Origin: Mesorhizobium sp. M4B.F.Ca.ET.203.01.1.1
GTDB taxonomy: Bacteria > Pseudomonadota > Alphaproteobacteria > Rhizobiales > Rhizobiaceae
Direction of reading: 5' to 3'
Length of the DNA stretch: 64,000 nt
Assembly (NCBI RefSeq): GCF_004791025.1
Contig: NZ_SRUO01000001.1
Span: forward strand, 124,001-188,000
The notes below the pieces were generated by a model. That model was not told the DNA's origin. It ran no database searches and worked only from the letters and a program-made list of their open reading frames with translations. The position numbers and the translations under genes were made by a program. This document shows positions 27,209 to 36,078 of the stretch, piece after piece (position 1 is the first letter of the stretch; each line of letters begins with the position of its first letter).

Positions 27209-27224
27209 TTACGTTTACGTCAAT
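27209..27224. promoter_or_regulatory. LiuR-like MerR operator before merR
   Basis: TTACGTTTACGTCAAT lies about 128 bp upstream of the merR start. It matches the right half and centre of the dyad at 26486-26509 (TTTGCGTAAACGTCAAT), so autoregulation of merR is likely. The remaining part of this 498-bp gap before podJ holds no convincing gene. Confidence 0.6.
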
Positions 27225-27371
27225 TCTATACCGATTGCCGGCTCATGACGCAAGGGCGTTCTAGGCTAAGAACGTTATGCCGCACCCATTGGCGCGCGAT
27301 CCTGAAATCCGGAACGGTTTTTGCGGAGGCGCTCCGGGAACGGAAAGGCATATGCAAGTTCTTAAGCTTGG

Positions 27372-27542
27372 TTAACGCGTTGTTTACCACGTTGGGTGAA
27401 ATGTGCGCATGTCGGTCACCCGTGGTTATCCTGTAGCGAATTTTTCACGGTTTTCGAAGCGCGGGCGAAAGCCCGGGAGGCTTGGCCTCCGCCGCAGCAG
27501 AACCGCGCGGTCGCCTTCGTCCCGGCGGGACTTTGGGGAATC
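27372..27542 (+). promoter_or_regulatory. candidate CtrA half-site pair and GANTC upstream of podJ
   Basis: TTAA (27372-27375), seven bases, TTTA (27383-27386) is one mismatch from the CtrA consensus TTAA-N7-TTAA. A GAATC (GANTC) lies at 27538-27542, 38 bp before the podJ start. Both fit cell-cycle control of a polarity gene, but short motifs occur by chance. Confidence 0.3.
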
Positions 27543-27579
27543 CGGCCAGCAGCCGGCCATTCTGAACACGGGCGCATCG

Positions 27580-30500
27580 ATGAACAGCAAGCGGTCCTAT
27601 CTCGATACTCTCAATGCCGGCAGGCAGCGCAGGCCGCACACCACGCTCGAGCAGCTGAACCGCTCGCTGGAAACGCTGGAGCAGCGGCTGGAGCGGACGC
27701 GCGAAGACACGGCCGAGCGCCTCGACCCTCGCCGCCAGCCGGAACCGCGCTACGCCAGCGCCCAGCCCTTTGGCCAACAGCCGCGCTGGTATGACGACCC
27801 GCAGCCGGCACCGCGGCCAAAAGCGCCGGCGCCGGCGGCGCCCGCCTTCGAACAGAACTACCAGGCGATCGCCCGCGACATCGACCGCGTGCGCGGCCAG
27901 GAGGACAGCGTCGCCGTGGTCGGCAAGATCGCCGGCGAGCTGCGCGGCCTGCGCGAGGAATTGCGTCACCAGATGACCGCCGGGCTGAAGCGCGAATTCG
28001 ACGCGCTGCGCCAGGACATCGAGCGCGCCTTCCAGGCAAATGGCCAGGCAGGCAAGGGCAGCGCCGAGCTCGGCCTCGAATTCGAGCGGCTGTCCGGCGC
28101 CATCCAGACGCTGGCCGAGAAGAGCGACGACCGGAGCGTCAACCTGCTCAGGCTCGAGCTGGAGCAGGTCAAGGGCGCGCTGGACACGCTGGCGCGCGAG
28201 GAAAGCGTGCGCGCGGTCGACCGCCGCTGGGACGATTTCGACCGCCGCTGGAGCGCCTTCGAGGATCGCGTCGACGCCGACCAGCGCCAGCGCTCGGACA
28301 ATCCGGGCCTGTCGGCGCTGACCGACCGGCTCGAGCAGATCAGCACTGCCGTCAACAACCTGCCGGAATCGCTGTCGCTGCGCTCGCTGGAAGAAAAGGT
28401 GCGCACGCTTGCCGGCGCCGTCGACCAGTTCGCCAGCCAGCAGGGCAATCGCGCCAGCGATACGTTCGGCATGATCGACGAGCGGTTGGACGAGATCTCG
28501 CGCGCCATCGTCGCCTCGACCGTCGCCGCGCAGGCCAATGCCTTCGACCCCGAACCCTTCGAGCGCATCGAGAAGCGGATCGCCTCGCTGGCGCAGCAGA
28601 TCGAGGAAGTCACCCAGGCTCAGCCGGGCCGGGAGGTGATGGATCGGCTCAATCTCCTGTCGAGCCGCGTCGATGAGCTGGCCGCCCGCGCCAACCTGCC
28701 TGAGCAGGCGATGGACCGGCTCGGCAAGCAGATCGCGATGATCGCCGACAAGATCGACCACGCGCCGGCCATGCCCGACGCCGACTACATCTTCCAGGGG
28801 CTGGAACAGCGCTTCGACGCGCTGTCGGGGATGATGGAACGCCGGCAGGGCGACGCGATCGAGCAGGGCAACATGCTGTTTCGCGATCTCGAACGGCGGC
28901 TGGACGAAGTTGCCGACAGGCTGGATCAGCGCATGCCGCAGGCCGACAGCGCCGGCATCATGGACGCCATCGATGCCCGCTTCACCGCGCTCGCCAAGCG
29001 CCTGGAGACGCGCACGCCAGACCCCGCCAGCGAATTGGCGATCCGGGGCCTGGAAAGCCGGCTCGAAGACATCTCCAGCCGGCTGGAAACATCCGCCGCG
29101 CAGGTCGCCGGTATCGACCCGGCGCTGATCCGCAGCCTGGAGGCGCAAGTTTCCGGGCTTTCGGCGCATCTCACCAAGCCGGGCACGCCGCTGCCGGAAT
29201 TCGAGGACATCAGCCCGCGCCTCAACGAGATCGAGAAGTCGCTGGCCGGAACGCGCGATTCGATCCTCAGCGCGGCCCGCGAGGCGGCCGAGAGTGCTGT
29301 GCGTTCGATGGCTGACACCAGCGCCAACACGGCGGCGGTCAGTGGCCTCGCGCAGGACCTCAAGACGCTCGAAGCTTTGACGCGCCGTTCCGACGAACGC
29401 AATTCGCGCACTTTCGAGGCCATCCACGACACGCTGCTCAAGATCGTCGACCGGCTGGGGTCGCTGGAGACCAGCGAGCCGGTGGAAGCCGTCAGCGAGC
29501 TCATCGATCCGCAGCCGATGGGCAAGCGCGCAGGACGCGGTTCCAAGATCGCGGTGCAGGATGCGCCGTCGATGGATATCGACCAGCCGCTGCCACTGGC
29601 CGGAGATATCGCGGATCTCGACACCCGCGCCGCCGCGATCCTGCGCAACGAACCGGTTGCGCGCGAAGAGCCGGCGCCACGTTCGCCGGCTGAAGCGGCG
29701 GCGGCCGCCGCCATGGCGGCGCTCGGTTCGGACACGATCACCGAAAAGAGCGAGAAGGCCGGCAAGAAGTCGATGTTCGGCGGACTGGCGCGCGCCTTCA
29801 GGGGCAAGAAGCAGGCGGAGACGCCGCCGCTTGCCGGTTCGGCGCCCGACGTCGACGCCCCGAGCGTCGACCTCGACGAACCGCTCGATCCGAAATTCGC
29901 CAACCGCCCGCTGGAACCCGGTTCCGGCGCACCCGATCTCACCGCCATCATGAAGCGCGTGCGCGATGAGCGGGGTCCGCCGGTCAAGCGCAACGAGAGC
30001 GATGCGGCAAAGTCCGACTTCATTGCCGCGGCAAGGCGCGCAGCGCAAGCCGCTGCCGCCGAGGCCGACGCGCTGAAGCGCCAGTCGACGATGGGCGGCC
30101 CGGTCAAGGCGCTCAGGATCGGCGACCTGCTCAAGGCGCGGCGCAAGCCGATCCTGATGGCAGCGGCCGCGATCATGCTGGCGCTTGCCGGCCTGCAGCT
30201 TGGCAAGGCCTTCTTCTCCGATCCCGCGCCGGTCGCCAGCAACGATGCCGCGCCGATCGTTGCCGCGCAGCCCGTGGAGACCGCTTCGCTCAATGCCACG
30301 GCCGAACCGAAGACCAACGCCGCGCCGAAGATAGAGACCGCCGCCGAGGACGCGCCGGCGCGCGCCGTGCGGCAAGCGGAACCGGTGAAGGATGCGCCGC
30401 CGGCGCAGACCGCCGCCGCGCTGCCGATGGACGCAAATACGGTGATGGATGCCGCGCCCGCCGCCGCTGAACCGGCGCCGGCGCCGATGGTTTCGGCCGC

Positions 30501-31533
30501 GCCGGCTGCGACCACGGCACCTTCACCGGATGTCACCGCCTCGGCGCCTGCGATGCCGGCTACGGATGCCGACGCCGACACCGCGCCGATGGCCACGGCG
30601 CCGGCCGCCTCGCCGACGACCCCCGACACCACGGGCGCTGTTCCGCCCGCCGGCAGCACGCCCCAGGCGGCCGCGAAGATCGACATTCCGGCCGACGCCG
30701 GTCCTCCGGCCCTGCGCGACGCCGCCGCCGGCGGCGATGCCAAGGCGCTGTTCGAGGTTGGCTCGCGCTATGCCGAATCGCGCGGCGTCAAGGAGGACAT
30801 GAAGGCCGCGGCCAAGTGGTACGAGAAGTCCGCCGAGCTCGGCTTCGCGCCGGCCGAATACCGCATCGGCAATTTCTACGAGAAGGGGATCGGCGTCACC
30901 CGCGACATCAAGAAGGCCAAGACCTTCTACCAGCTTGCCGCCGAACAGGGTAACGCCAGCGCCATGCACAATCTCGCCGTGCTGTTCGCCATGGCGGCGG
31001 ATGGCGTGACCGACAATGAATCGGCGGCGCACTGGTTCCAGGCGGCGGCCGACCTCGGCGTCAAGGACAGCCAGTTCAACCTTGGCATCCTGGCGGCCAA
31101 GGGCGTCGGCATGAAGCAGAACCTGGAGGAATCCTACAAATGGTTCGCGCTCGTCGCCAAGACCGGCGACAAGGATGCTGCGTCCAAGCGCGACGAGATC
31201 GCCAATGCGCTGCGTCCGGAGCAGTTGGAGCGGGCGCGCGCCGCCACGGAGCTGTGGAAGCCGAAGCCGATCGACCAGGCGGCCAACTCGGCCGACATCC
31301 CCGAATCCTGGCAGGACGGCACGCCGCAGACGACCGCCAGCATCGACATGAAGAAGGCGGTCAAGAACATCCAGCTGATCCTCAACAAGAACGGCTATGA
31401 GGCCGGTGGCGCCGACGGCGTGATGGGCGACAAGACCAAGACCGCGATCATGGCCTTCCAGACCGACAACAAGTTGAAACCGACCGGCGAGGTCGACGAA
31501 CAACTGGTCAAGGCGCTGCTGGCGCGCAAATAA
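27580..31533 (+). CDS. podJ: PodJ-like polarity protein with Sel1 repeats and peptidoglycan-binding domain
   Basis: Large polarity scaffold (1317 residues). A long cytoplasmic part (to about 850) is rich in helices and coiled coils (LEQLNRSLETLEQRLERTRED at the start). One membrane helix lies near 858-880 (PILMAAAAIMLALAGLQLG). An Ala/Pro-rich periplasmic spacer follows, then four Sel1-like repeats (about 1040-1225, e.g. AAAKWYEKSAELGFAPAEYRIG) and a C-terminal peptidoglycan-binding domain (about 1259-1317, NGYEAGGADGVMGDKTKTAI). The architecture fits PodJ, which marks the pole and helps place flagella and pili in alphaproteobacteria. A longer in-frame start exists 59 codons upstream but encodes unlike sequence. 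Confidence 0.8.
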   Translation: MNSKRSYLDTLNAGRQRRPHTTLEQLNRSLETLEQRLERTREDTAERLDPRRQPEPRYASAQPFGQQPRWYDDPQPAPRPKAPAPAAPAFEQNYQAIARDIDRVRGQEDSVAVVGKIAGELRGLREELRHQMTAGLKREFDALRQDIERAFQANGQAGKGSAELGLEFERLSGAIQTLAEKSDDRSVNLLRLELEQVKGALDTLAREESVRAVDRRWDDFDRRWSAFEDRVDADQRQRSDNPGLSALTDRLEQISTAVNNLPESLSLRSLEEKVRTLAGAVDQFASQQGNRASDTFGMIDERLDEISRAIVASTVAAQANAFDPEPFERIEKRIASLAQQIEEVTQAQPGREVMDRLNLLSSRVDELAARANLPEQAMDRLGKQIAMIADKIDHAPAMPDADYIFQGLEQRFDALSGMMERRQGDAIEQGNMLFRDLERRLDEVADRLDQRMPQADSAGIMDAIDARFTALAKRLETRTPDPASELAIRGLESRLEDISSRLETSAAQVAGIDPALIRSLEAQVSGLSAHLTKPGTPLPEFEDISPRLNEIEKSLAGTRDSILSAAREAAESAVRSMADTSANTAAVSGLAQDLKTLEALTRRSDERNSRTFEAIHDTLLKIVDRLGSLETSEPVEAVSELIDPQPMGKRAGRGSKIAVQDAPSMDIDQPLPLAGDIADLDTRAAAILRNEPVAREEPAPRSPAEAAAAAAMAALGSDTITEKSEKAGKKSMFGGLARAFRGKKQAETPPLAGSAPDVDAPSVDLDEPLDPKFANRPLEPGSGAPDLTAIMKRVRDERGPPVKRNESDAAKSDFIAAARRAAQAAAAEADALKRQSTMGGPVKALRIGDLLKARRKPILMAAAAIMLALAGLQLGKAFFSDPAPVASNDAAPIVAAQPVETASLNATAEPKTNAAPKIETAAEDAPARAVRQAEPVKDAPPAQTAAALPMDANTVMDAAPAAAEPAPAPMVSAAPAATTAPSPDVTASAPAMPATDADADTAPMATAPAASPTTPDTTGAVPPAGSTPQAAAKIDIPADAGPPALRDAAAGGDAKALFEVGSRYAESRGVKEDMKAAAKWYEKSAELGFAPAEYRIGNFYEKGIGVTRDIKKAKTFYQLAAEQGNASAMHNLAVLFAMAADGVTDNESAAHWFQAAADLGVKDSQFNLGILAAKGVGMKQNLEESYKWFALVAKTGDKDAASKRDEIANALRPEQLERARAATELWKPKPIDQAANSADIPESWQDGTPQTTASIDMKKAVKNIQLILNKNGYEAGGADGVMGDKTKTAIMAFQTDNKLKPTGEVDEQLVKALLARK

Positions 31534-31605
31534 CGGCAGATGCGTCGCTTCCGCGATGCCTTGCCACACATTTGCCTGTTAACTGATTGAGATGCTTTTT
31601 TGTTT

Positions 31606-31642
31606 CGACGCGGCGGCGGGGTTTGCTCCCGCCGCCGCGTCG
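31606..31642. repeat. long perfect palindrome between podJ and the TauE gene
   Basis: Fifteen-bp arms CGACGCGGCGGCGGG (31606-31620) and CCCGCCGCCGCGTCG (31628-31642) with a 7-nt loop. A T6 run precedes it and an A6 run follows, the opposite order to a bidirectional terminator, so these runs would extend the stem rather than form a terminator tail on either strand. Confidence 0.8.
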
Positions 31643-31724
31643 GCGCAAGAAAAAATTGGCTTTTCGGTGCGAGACTGCACGCTGCGGCTGCATCGCCGAC
31701 AGGCAAACTGATCGAGACTGACGG

Positions 31725-32648
31725 GTGGGCATCTATCTCCCGATCGCGGAAATTTCCGTCAACGTCTTCGTGCTGCTGGCCATGGGGGCGGCGGTGGGTT
31801 TCCTGTCGGGCATGTTCGGGGTGGGCGGTGGCTTCCTCATCACGCCGCTGCTGATCTTCTACAACATCCCGCCGGCGATCGCCGTCGCCACCGGCGCCAA
31901 CCAGGTCATCGCCTCCTCCTTCTCCGGCGCGCTGTCGCACATGAAGCGCGGCACGCTCGACTTCAAGCTCGGCGGCGTGCTGCTCGCGGGCGGTATCGTC
32001 GGCTCGACCGGCGGCGTCTATGTCTTTGCCGTGCTGCGCCGGCTCGGCCAGCTCGATCTCTTCATCTCGCTGCTCTACGTCGCGCTGCTGGGCACCGTCG
32101 GCGGGCTGATGCTGGTCGAGAGCGTCAATGCGCTGCGCGCCACCCGCAGCGGCGCCGCGCCAGTGCTGAAGAAGTCCGGCCAGCACAACTGGATCCACCG
32201 GCTGCCGCTGAAGATGCGCTTCCGCGCCTCGAAGCTGTTCGTCAGCGTCATCCCGGTGCTCGGGCTCGGCGCCGGCATCGGCTTCCTGTCGTCGATCATG
32301 GGCGTCGGCGGCGGCTTCATCATGGTGCCGGCGCTGATCTATCTCTTGAAAGTGCCGACCAACGTCGTCATCGGCACCTCGCTGTTCCAGATCATCTTCA
32401 CCTCGGCCTACACCACCCTGGTGCACGCCACCACCAACCAGACGGTCGACGTGATGCTCGCCTTCCTGCTGATGGCGGGCGGTGTCGCCGGCGCGCAATA
32501 TGGCGCCAAGGCCGGCCAGAAGCTGCGCGGCGAGCAGCTCAGGGCATTGCTGGCGCTGTTGGTTCTCGCCGTTGCCATCCGCCTGGCGATCGATCTCTTC
32601 GTCACCCCGCCCAATCTCTATTCGCTTTCCGCGGCGGGCCTGAACTGA
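31725..32648 (+). CDS. TauE/SafE-family sulfite/anion exporter
   Basis: Inner-membrane protein of 307 residues with about eight hydrophobic segments in two repeats. Each repeat opens with the family motif: AVGFLSGMFGVGGGFLITPLLIFYNIPP and GIGFLSSIMGVGGGFIMVPALIYLLKVP. TauE/SafE proteins export sulfite or related sulfonate products. Translation starts at GTG. The stop overlaps the start of the next gene (TGATG), so the two are coupled. A putative sulfite-oxidising complex lies 3.4 kb downstream on the same strand, which favours sulfite as substrate; no direct proof is in the sequence. Confidence 0.88.
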   Translation: MGIYLPIAEISVNVFVLLAMGAAVGFLSGMFGVGGGFLITPLLIFYNIPPAIAVATGANQVIASSFSGALSHMKRGTLDFKLGGVLLAGGIVGSTGGVYVFAVLRRLGQLDLFISLLYVALLGTVGGLMLVESVNALRATRSGAAPVLKKSGQHNWIHRLPLKMRFRASKLFVSVIPVLGLGAGIGFLSSIMGVGGGFIMVPALIYLLKVPTNVVIGTSLFQIIFTSAYTTLVHATTNQTVDVMLAFLLMAGGVAGAQYGAKAGQKLRGEQLRALLALLVLAVAIRLAIDLFVTPPNLYSLSAAGLN

Positions 32649-33439
32649 TGGCGGGGAGGAAGGGGTTTGCGGCCGCCGCCTTGCTTCTGCTCGTCGCTGC
32701 CGCGTCGCCGACGGCGGCGCAAACCCCGCCGGTCGAAGGCATCCAGATCGGCCTGTCGACCGACGCCGTCTCGATCACCGCCGGGTTTTCCGGCGCCGAC
32801 CTCACCATCTTCGGGTCGCTGGAAAATCCCGATCCGCTGGTCGCGCGCCAGGGGCGCTACGACGTCATCGTCGTGCTCGAGGGGCCGCCGCGACCGGTGG
32901 TGGTGCGGCGCAAGGACCGGGTGCTCGGCGTCTGGATCAATCTGGAGTCCGAGACGTTCGAGAATGTGCCGGTGTCCTATTCGGTGGCCACGACGCGGCC
33001 GCTGCAGGACATAACCGAACCGAACAGCTACAAGCAGCTGTCGCTCGGCTCGGCCAACCTCTACATGAAGCCCGCCGACGAGACCGACAGCCCAGCGACG
33101 ATCGAGGAGTTCACCGCCGCGCTGCGCGATCGCAAGAAGGCGACCGGGCTCTACAGCGAAAATGTCGGCGGCGTGCAGTTCCTGTCGCAGAACCTGTTCC
33201 GCGCCACGGTCAGGCTGGCGCCCGACGTTCCGGTCGGCACCCACAAGGCGCGCGCCTTCCTGTTCAAGAGCGGCATGTTCATCAAGGAAAGCTCGGCCCA
33301 GCTCGAAATCCGCAAATCCGGTTTCGAGCAGTCGATCTTCCGCGTCGCGCACGATTATTCCTTCCTGTACGGCGTGTTCGCCGTGTCGCTCGCCATGCTC
33401 ACCGGCTGGCTCGGGCGGCTCGTCTTCCGCAAGGATTGA
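32648..33439 (+). CDS. TIGR02186-type membrane-anchored periplasmic protein
   Basis: 263-residue protein coupled to the TauE/SafE gene by a one-base start-stop overlap. It has a Sec signal peptide (GFAAAALLLLVAAASPTAAQ), a periplasmic beta-rich domain (IGLSTDAVSITAGFSGADLTIFGSLENPDP; YDVIVVLEGPPRPVVVRRK) and a single C-terminal membrane helix (FLYGVFAVSLAMLTGWLGRLVF). It resembles an alphaproteobacterial conserved family usually found beside TauE exporters; its function is unknown, and it may be an accessory to export. A short hairpin (33448-33473) follows the gene. Confidence 0.72.
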   Translation: MAGRKGFAAAALLLLVAAASPTAAQTPPVEGIQIGLSTDAVSITAGFSGADLTIFGSLENPDPLVARQGRYDVIVVLEGPPRPVVVRRKDRVLGVWINLESETFENVPVSYSVATTRPLQDITEPNSYKQLSLGSANLYMKPADETDSPATIEEFTAALRDRKKATGLYSENVGGVQFLSQNLFRATVRLAPDVPVGTHKARAFLFKSGMFIKESSAQLEIRKSGFEQSIFRVAHDYSFLYGVFAVSLAMLTGWLGRLVFRKD

Positions 33440-33615
33440 TACAGACGCGGGAAAGGGGCTTTCCCTTTTCCCGGTTTTGCGATAAATCGCCGCCTCCCAA
33501 GTCAGGGGCAAGCACACACATTCATTTTTTGGCAGAGCGGTCCGGCCACCCGGATGACGGCGCGTTTTCCGATGCCGGCGACCCGCTGCGGCGAAACCAA
33601 TGACAGGAGGCTGCT

Positions 33616-34872
33616 ATGCAATCAGCATTCGGCGGCATTGATTTCGGCACGTCCAATTCCACCGTGGGCGTGATCCGGAACGGGCAGGCGCGACTGGTGG
33701 CGCTGGAAGGTGAACAGCCTACATTGCCAAGCGCTGTCTTCTTCAACTTCGAGGACGGCCATACCTATTTCGGCCGCCGCGCCATCAGCGACTACACCGA
33801 CAGTATCGAGGGGCGGCTGATGCGGTCCCTGAAGAGCGTGCTCGGCAGCTCGCTCGCTCACGAGAAGACCCGCATCAAGGCACGCCTGATCGGCTTCACC
33901 GACATCATCGGCTTCTTCATCGCCCATCTGAAGCAGCGGCTGGAAGAGGATGCAGGCTCTTCGGTCGAGACGATCGTGCTCGGCCGCCCCGTGCAGTTCG
34001 TCGACGATGACGCCGAGGCCGATGCGAGAGCGCAGGGCGAGCTTGAAAAGGCGGCGCGGGCGCAAGGGTTCAAGCACATCGCCTTCCAGTTCGAGCCGAT
34101 CGCGGCGGCGCTCGACTACGAACAGAAGGTTGCACGAGAGGAACTGGCGCTGATCGTCGACATGGGCGGCGGCACGTCCGACTTCTCGGTGGTCCGGGTC
34201 TCGCCCGAACGCGCGCGCTCGACCGATCGCAAGGGCGACATCCTGGCCAACCGCGGCATCCATATCGGCGGCACCGATTTCGACCGGCTGCTCAGCATCG
34301 CCCATGTCATGCCCGAGCTCGGCTATCTGACGCCGACCAAGGACGGCAAGCGCAACCTGCCGGCGAGCTATTTCATCGACCTGGCGACCTGGCAGCGCAT
34401 CAACCTCGTCTATACTGCGAAGGCGATGACGGACCTGAGGCAGATCCGCTTCGAGGCCGAGCGCGCCGATCTCGTCGGCCGATTCATCCATATCGTCGAG
34501 CACCGCTACGGACACGCGATCGCAGGCCTGGTCGAAAGGGCCAAGATCGCGCTGACGGATCAGTCCTCAGCCGAGGTGAGGGTCTCGCTGCCCGGCGCAC
34601 GCTTCGCGGCCGAGATCACGCGCGGCGGCCTGGAGGCGACGATAGGGGACGACATCGAGCGGGTGACCGCGACAGTCCGGCAGACGATCGCCGACGCCGG
34701 TGTCGACGCCTCCGCCATAACCGCCGTGTTCCTGACCGGCGGCTCGACCGCGATCCCGCTCGCCAAACGCCAGATCCTTTCGCTGGTGCCGCAGGCCTCC
34801 GTCATCGAGGGCGACATGTTCGGCTCGGTCGGGCTCGGGCTGGCGCTGGATGCGCAGCGGAAATTCGCCTGA
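33616..34872 (+). CDS. yegD: Hsp70-family protein, YegD-like
   Basis: 418-residue actin/Hsp70-fold ATPase without a canonical DnaK substrate-binding domain. The ATP motifs are GGIDFGTSNSTVGV (phosphate 1), LIVDMGGGTSDFSVVRV (phosphate 2) and VFLTGGSTAIPL (adenosine). AGGAGG lies six bases before the ATG. The YegD name rests on length and overall resemblance; no client or partner is known. It sits alone between the TauE pair and the convergent lysR gene (15 bp gap). Confidence 0.88.
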   Translation: MQSAFGGIDFGTSNSTVGVIRNGQARLVALEGEQPTLPSAVFFNFEDGHTYFGRRAISDYTDSIEGRLMRSLKSVLGSSLAHEKTRIKARLIGFTDIIGFFIAHLKQRLEEDAGSSVETIVLGRPVQFVDDDAEADARAQGELEKAARAQGFKHIAFQFEPIAAALDYEQKVAREELALIVDMGGGTSDFSVVRVSPERARSTDRKGDILANRGIHIGGTDFDRLLSIAHVMPELGYLTPTKDGKRNLPASYFIDLATWQRINLVYTAKAMTDLRQIRFEAERADLVGRFIHIVEHRYGHAIAGLVERAKIALTDQSSAEVRVSLPGARFAAEITRGGLEATIGDDIERVTATVRQTIADAGVDASAITAVFLTGGSTAIPLAKRQILSLVPQASVIEGDMFGSVGLGLALDAQRKFA

Positions 34873-34887
34873 GACGCTTCTTCCCGA

Positions 34888-35796
34888 TCAGCCCCTGCTC
34901 AGCGGCGGCAAGTCCGCTTTTCCACCCAGATGCGCCCGCAGCGCCATCTGGGCGAGGCTCGGCTGGCGGTCGCGGTGGGTGATGATGGCGAAGTCGCGCT
35001 TCGGCAGGTCGATCGGCACCGACCGCAAGCTGCCTTCGGCCACGGCGCGGCCGACGACGAGTTCCGAGATGATGGTGGCGCCGGCGCCCGCCTCGACCGC
35101 CTGGCGGATCGCCTCGTTGCTCGGCAGGACGAGGAATATCCTGAGATCGGCGAACGGCACCGCCTCGCGGCGCGCGAGGTCTTCCAGCGCCTCGCGCGTG
35201 CCGGAGCCGCCTTCCCTGATGATCCAACGCAGCTCCCTGATATCGGGGTGGCCGCGCCCATGTTCGGCGATTTTCGGGTGCGTGGGGGCGACGACCAGCA
35301 GCAGCCGATCCACATCGACCTTGGCGCGGCGCAGGATGTCGGATTCGGTGCGCCCCTCGACCAGGCCGAAATCCGCCGTGCCGTCGAGCACATGGGTCTC
35401 GACCTGGCTGGTGTTGCCGATGCTGACATTCAGCCTGACGGCAGGATAGGCCTCGTGGAAGGCAGCCAGCCGGCGTGGCAGCCAGTAGCTGGCGATGGTC
35501 TGGCTGGCAGCGATCGACAGGCTGCCGGTGACCGTCTGAGAGACATGCTCCAGCACATTGCTGGCGGCGGCAGCGCGCTCCAGCACCGCCTTGGCCTCGG
35601 GCAGGAACCTGCGCCCGGTCTGCGCCAGCTCGATGTTGCGGCCGACGCGGTCGAACAGCCGCACCCCATGCTGCTGCTCGAGCGCGCGGATGGCAGCCGA
35701 GGCGGCCGACTGCGAGATGCCCAGAAGCTCGGCCGCCTTGGTCATGTGGCCGCGTTCGGCGACGGCGACGAAGATGCGCAACTGTTCAAGAGTCAT
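34888..35796 (-). CDS. LysR-family regulator divergent from soeA cluster
   Basis: 302-residue LysR protein: N-terminal winged helix (EQLRIFVAVAERGHMTKAAELLGISQSAASAAIRALEQQHG) and a C-terminal effector domain (SIAASQTIASYWLPRRLAAFH...). It reads away from the molybdoenzyme operon, with about 120 bp between the starts, the usual set-up for a LysR protein controlling its neighbour. The start was set at ATG two codons after a TTG; no strong Shine-Dalgarno is seen. The effector is unknown; sulfite or a sulfonate derivative is a guess from context. Confidence 0.9.
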   Translation of the reverse strand: MTLEQLRIFVAVAERGHMTKAAELLGISQSAASAAIRALEQQHGVRLFDRVGRNIELAQTGRRFLPEAKAVLERAAAASNVLEHVSQTVTGSLSIAASQTIASYWLPRRLAAFHEAYPAVRLNVSIGNTSQVETHVLDGTADFGLVEGRTESDILRRAKVDVDRLLLVVAPTHPKIAEHGRGHPDIRELRWIIREGGSGTREALEDLARREAVPFADLRIFLVLPSNEAIRQAVEAGAGATIISELVVGRAVAEGSLRSVPIDLPKRDFAIITHRDRQPSLAQMALRAHLGGKADLPPLSRG

Positions 35797-35813
35797 GCGC
35801 AATTAAGAAGCAA

Positions 35814-35856
35814 AATCGATCGGAATTACAAGAGCAACTTGTTAGACAGATCGATT
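35814..35856. promoter_or_regulatory. inverted repeat in the lysR/soe intergenic region
   Basis: AATCGATC (35814-35821) and GATCGATT (35849-35856) are exact inverted arms, 27 bp apart, in the gap between the divergent lysR gene and the small coupled gene. The AT-rich gap is a natural place for LysR binding. The spacing is wider than a usual LysR dyad, so the arms may belong to separate sites. Confidence 0.4.
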
Positions 35857-35919
35857 GCTTTGTTCTAAGTTTTCACTGGAAGTTGGAAAAAATTGGCGGC
35901 CGCGCCGCAAGAGTTGGAA

Positions 35920-36078
35920 ATGATGGGGCGCTTCAAATCGCTGTTCGCGCACTGGACCCGTGGCCTCAAGCGGCGGCTCGCCAGCGATCGCTACCACCCT
36001 GAACAGCACTATATGCGCGGTCCCGGACCGAAGACGAAAGCCAAGATCGCGAGCCGCCAGAGCATCCGGGAACAATGA
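35920..36078 (+). CDS. small basic protein translationally coupled to soeA
   Basis: 52-residue basic protein starting MMGRFKSLFAHWTRGLKRRL and ending AKIASRQSIREQ. Its TGA overlaps the ATG of the next gene by four bases (ATGA at 36075-36078), which implies coupled translation and supports it being real. GGAA precedes the ATG; a TTG 27 bp upstream is an alternative start. No twin-arginine signal, cysteine or clear membrane segment is present. Its role is unknown; assembly of, or coupling to, the molybdoenzyme is plausible. Confidence 0.6.
   Translation: MMGRFKSLFAHWTRGLKRRLASDRYHPEQHYMRGPGPKTKAKIASRQSIREQ

Noticed and set aside
27445..30375. A 976-codon minus-strand open frame opposite podJ
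   Set aside because: Composition is that of a shadow frame; the plus-strand protein has an ordered architecture with a membrane helix, Sel1 repeats and a peptidoglycan-binding domain.
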